Positions 14,646-15,268 of a stretch of DNA of 15,268 nucleotides are shown here, piece after piece. This DNA comes from CAZJDM01 sp964544765 (lineage in GTDB: Bacteria > Bdellovibrionota_B > Oligoflexia > CAYFLR01). A program made the position numbers and the translations under genes. A model generated the notes under the pieces. That model saw only the letters and a list, made by a program, of their open reading frames with translations, was not told where the DNA came from and ran no database searches. The DNA lies in NCBI GenBank assembly GCA_964544765.1, contig CAZJDM010000113.1, forward strand, positions 1 to 15,268, given 5' to 3'. How positions within the stretch are numbered: the stretch's first letter is position 1; every line of letters begins with the position of its first letter.

Positions 14646-15268
14646 ATGATTATTCAATTATTACTTTTATTAACAGGTTTTGCCATCCTCTCTTTTTCCT
14701 CAAATTTTTTAGTCAAACACTCAGTCGCCTTCTCTAAATCAATTGGAGTCAGCACCCTAATTATTGGTCTAACCATTATCGCCTTTGGGACATCTCTTCC
14801 AGAATTAGTGGTTAACGTTTTAGCTGCACTCCAACAGGCAGGAGATTTAGGAGTAGGAAATATTCTAGGTAGCAATATTGCTAATATTGGTCTAGTAGTG
14901 GGTATAACTGCTCTCATCAAACCATTAAAACCAAGAAAAGCCCTACTTAAACTCGAAGTACCTTCAATGATCCTTATCACACTGGCATTATACGGATTAT
15001 CTTTGGACCAACAACTATCTAGAACCGATGGATTGATCCTATGCTTACTAGGAATTATATTTAACTTCATAATAATTAAAACAGCTCTCAAACAATCTCA
15101 AAATAACTATCAAAAGGAAGATACCGTATATAAAAATGCAAAATTATTTAGAATAATTAAGATTTTAATTTCGATAGGAGGAATGATATTAGGAGCGGAA
15201 TTAATAATTAAAGCTGCTGTTTATATTGCTACTGAATTTGGTATTAGTCAGTTATTCATTGGTATAAC
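14646..15268 (+). CDS. CaCA-family Na+/Ca2+ (cation/proton) exchanger, 5' part
   Basis: An inner-membrane antiporter of the YrbG/CaxA type, cut by the window edge after 207 codons. The alpha-1 repeat is unmistakable: GLTIIAFGTSLPELVVNVLA (41-60), with the Glu53 expected in ion transport, and GNILGSNIANIGLVVG (71-86). Several membrane helices follow, then a charged cytoplasmic loop (about 150-166) and the start of the second half. The ATG lies two bases after the CAP gene stop, with AGGA inside the end of that gene, so the two are probably co-transcribed. The pairing of a CAP-domain protein with a Ca2+ exchanger may be incidental. The second alpha repeat lies beyond the edge. Confidence 0.93.
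   Translation, partial: MIIQLLLLLTGFAILSFSSNFLVKHSVAFSKSIGVSTLIIGLTIIAFGTSLPELVVNVLAALQQAGDLGVGNILGSNIANIGLVVGITALIKPLKPRKALLKLEVPSMILITLALYGLSLDQQLSRTDGLILCLLGIIFNFIIIKTALKQSQNNYQKEDTVYKNAKLFRIIKILISIGGMILGAELIIKAAVYIATEFGISQLFIGI

Noticed and set aside
14654..15091. 145-codon open frame on the minus strand
   Set aside because: It is antisense to the CaCA exchanger on the plus strand, which has clear family motifs; the minus frame has none.
1..15268. CRISPR array, tRNA or rRNA genes, toxin-antitoxin or defence modules
   Set aside because: I looked for spaced repeats, tRNA-like cloverleaf ends and typical gene pairs and found none.

Overview
The window is AT-rich bacterial chromosomal DNA. 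Most genes have purine-rich Shine-Dalgarno sequences, there are no introns, and peptidoglycan synthesis is present (murB). I cannot place the organism in a phylum. IleS belongs to the long 'type 2' (eukaryote-like) class, and several proteins are divergent, which fits a poorly sampled lineage. That is inference only.

Layout. Positions 56-4795 form a leftward cluster, read as ileS, then murB, then a PAP2-like membrane protein. A rightward Shewanella-like PPP phosphatase (5048-5926) converges on a leftward small helical protein of unknown function (5936-6313). A rightward type I phosphomannose isomerase gene, manA (6571-7533), has a leader that can form a 12-bp stem. Positions 7606-7731 hold a scrap of a dead insertion sequence. 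Positions 7856-9509 are a leftward two-gene unit: an exported protein with a probable OB-fold, followed with an 11-bp overlap by a LysR-type regulator. A divergent dihydroorotase, pyrC (9744-11105), also reads left. It is followed by the longest gap without gene remnants in the window (11106-11570), which carries two equally spaced pairs of DnaA-box-like 9-mers. An Hsp70-type ATPase with only the nucleotide-binding domain (11571-12854) reads left. Right of it are a possible 40-codon ORF and a 263-bp mobile-element remnant with 52-bp terminal inverted repeats (13112-13374). The window ends with a rightward pair: a secreted CAP-domain protein (13390-14643) and the first 207 codons of a CaCA-family Na+/Ca2+ exchanger (14646 to the edge).

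How the genes fit together. Most are housekeeping: translation (ileS), cell wall (murB), sugar phosphates (manA) and pyrimidines (pyrC). There is no obvious defence system, biosynthetic cluster or CRISPR array. The best leads are the two complementary remnants of one insertion-sequence family, the exported-protein/LysR unit with a palindromic upstream site, the missing first metal-ligand histidine in the dihydroorotase, a perfect 14-bp inverted repeat inside the LysR gene, and the DnaA-box-like pairs. None of these establishes a new system.
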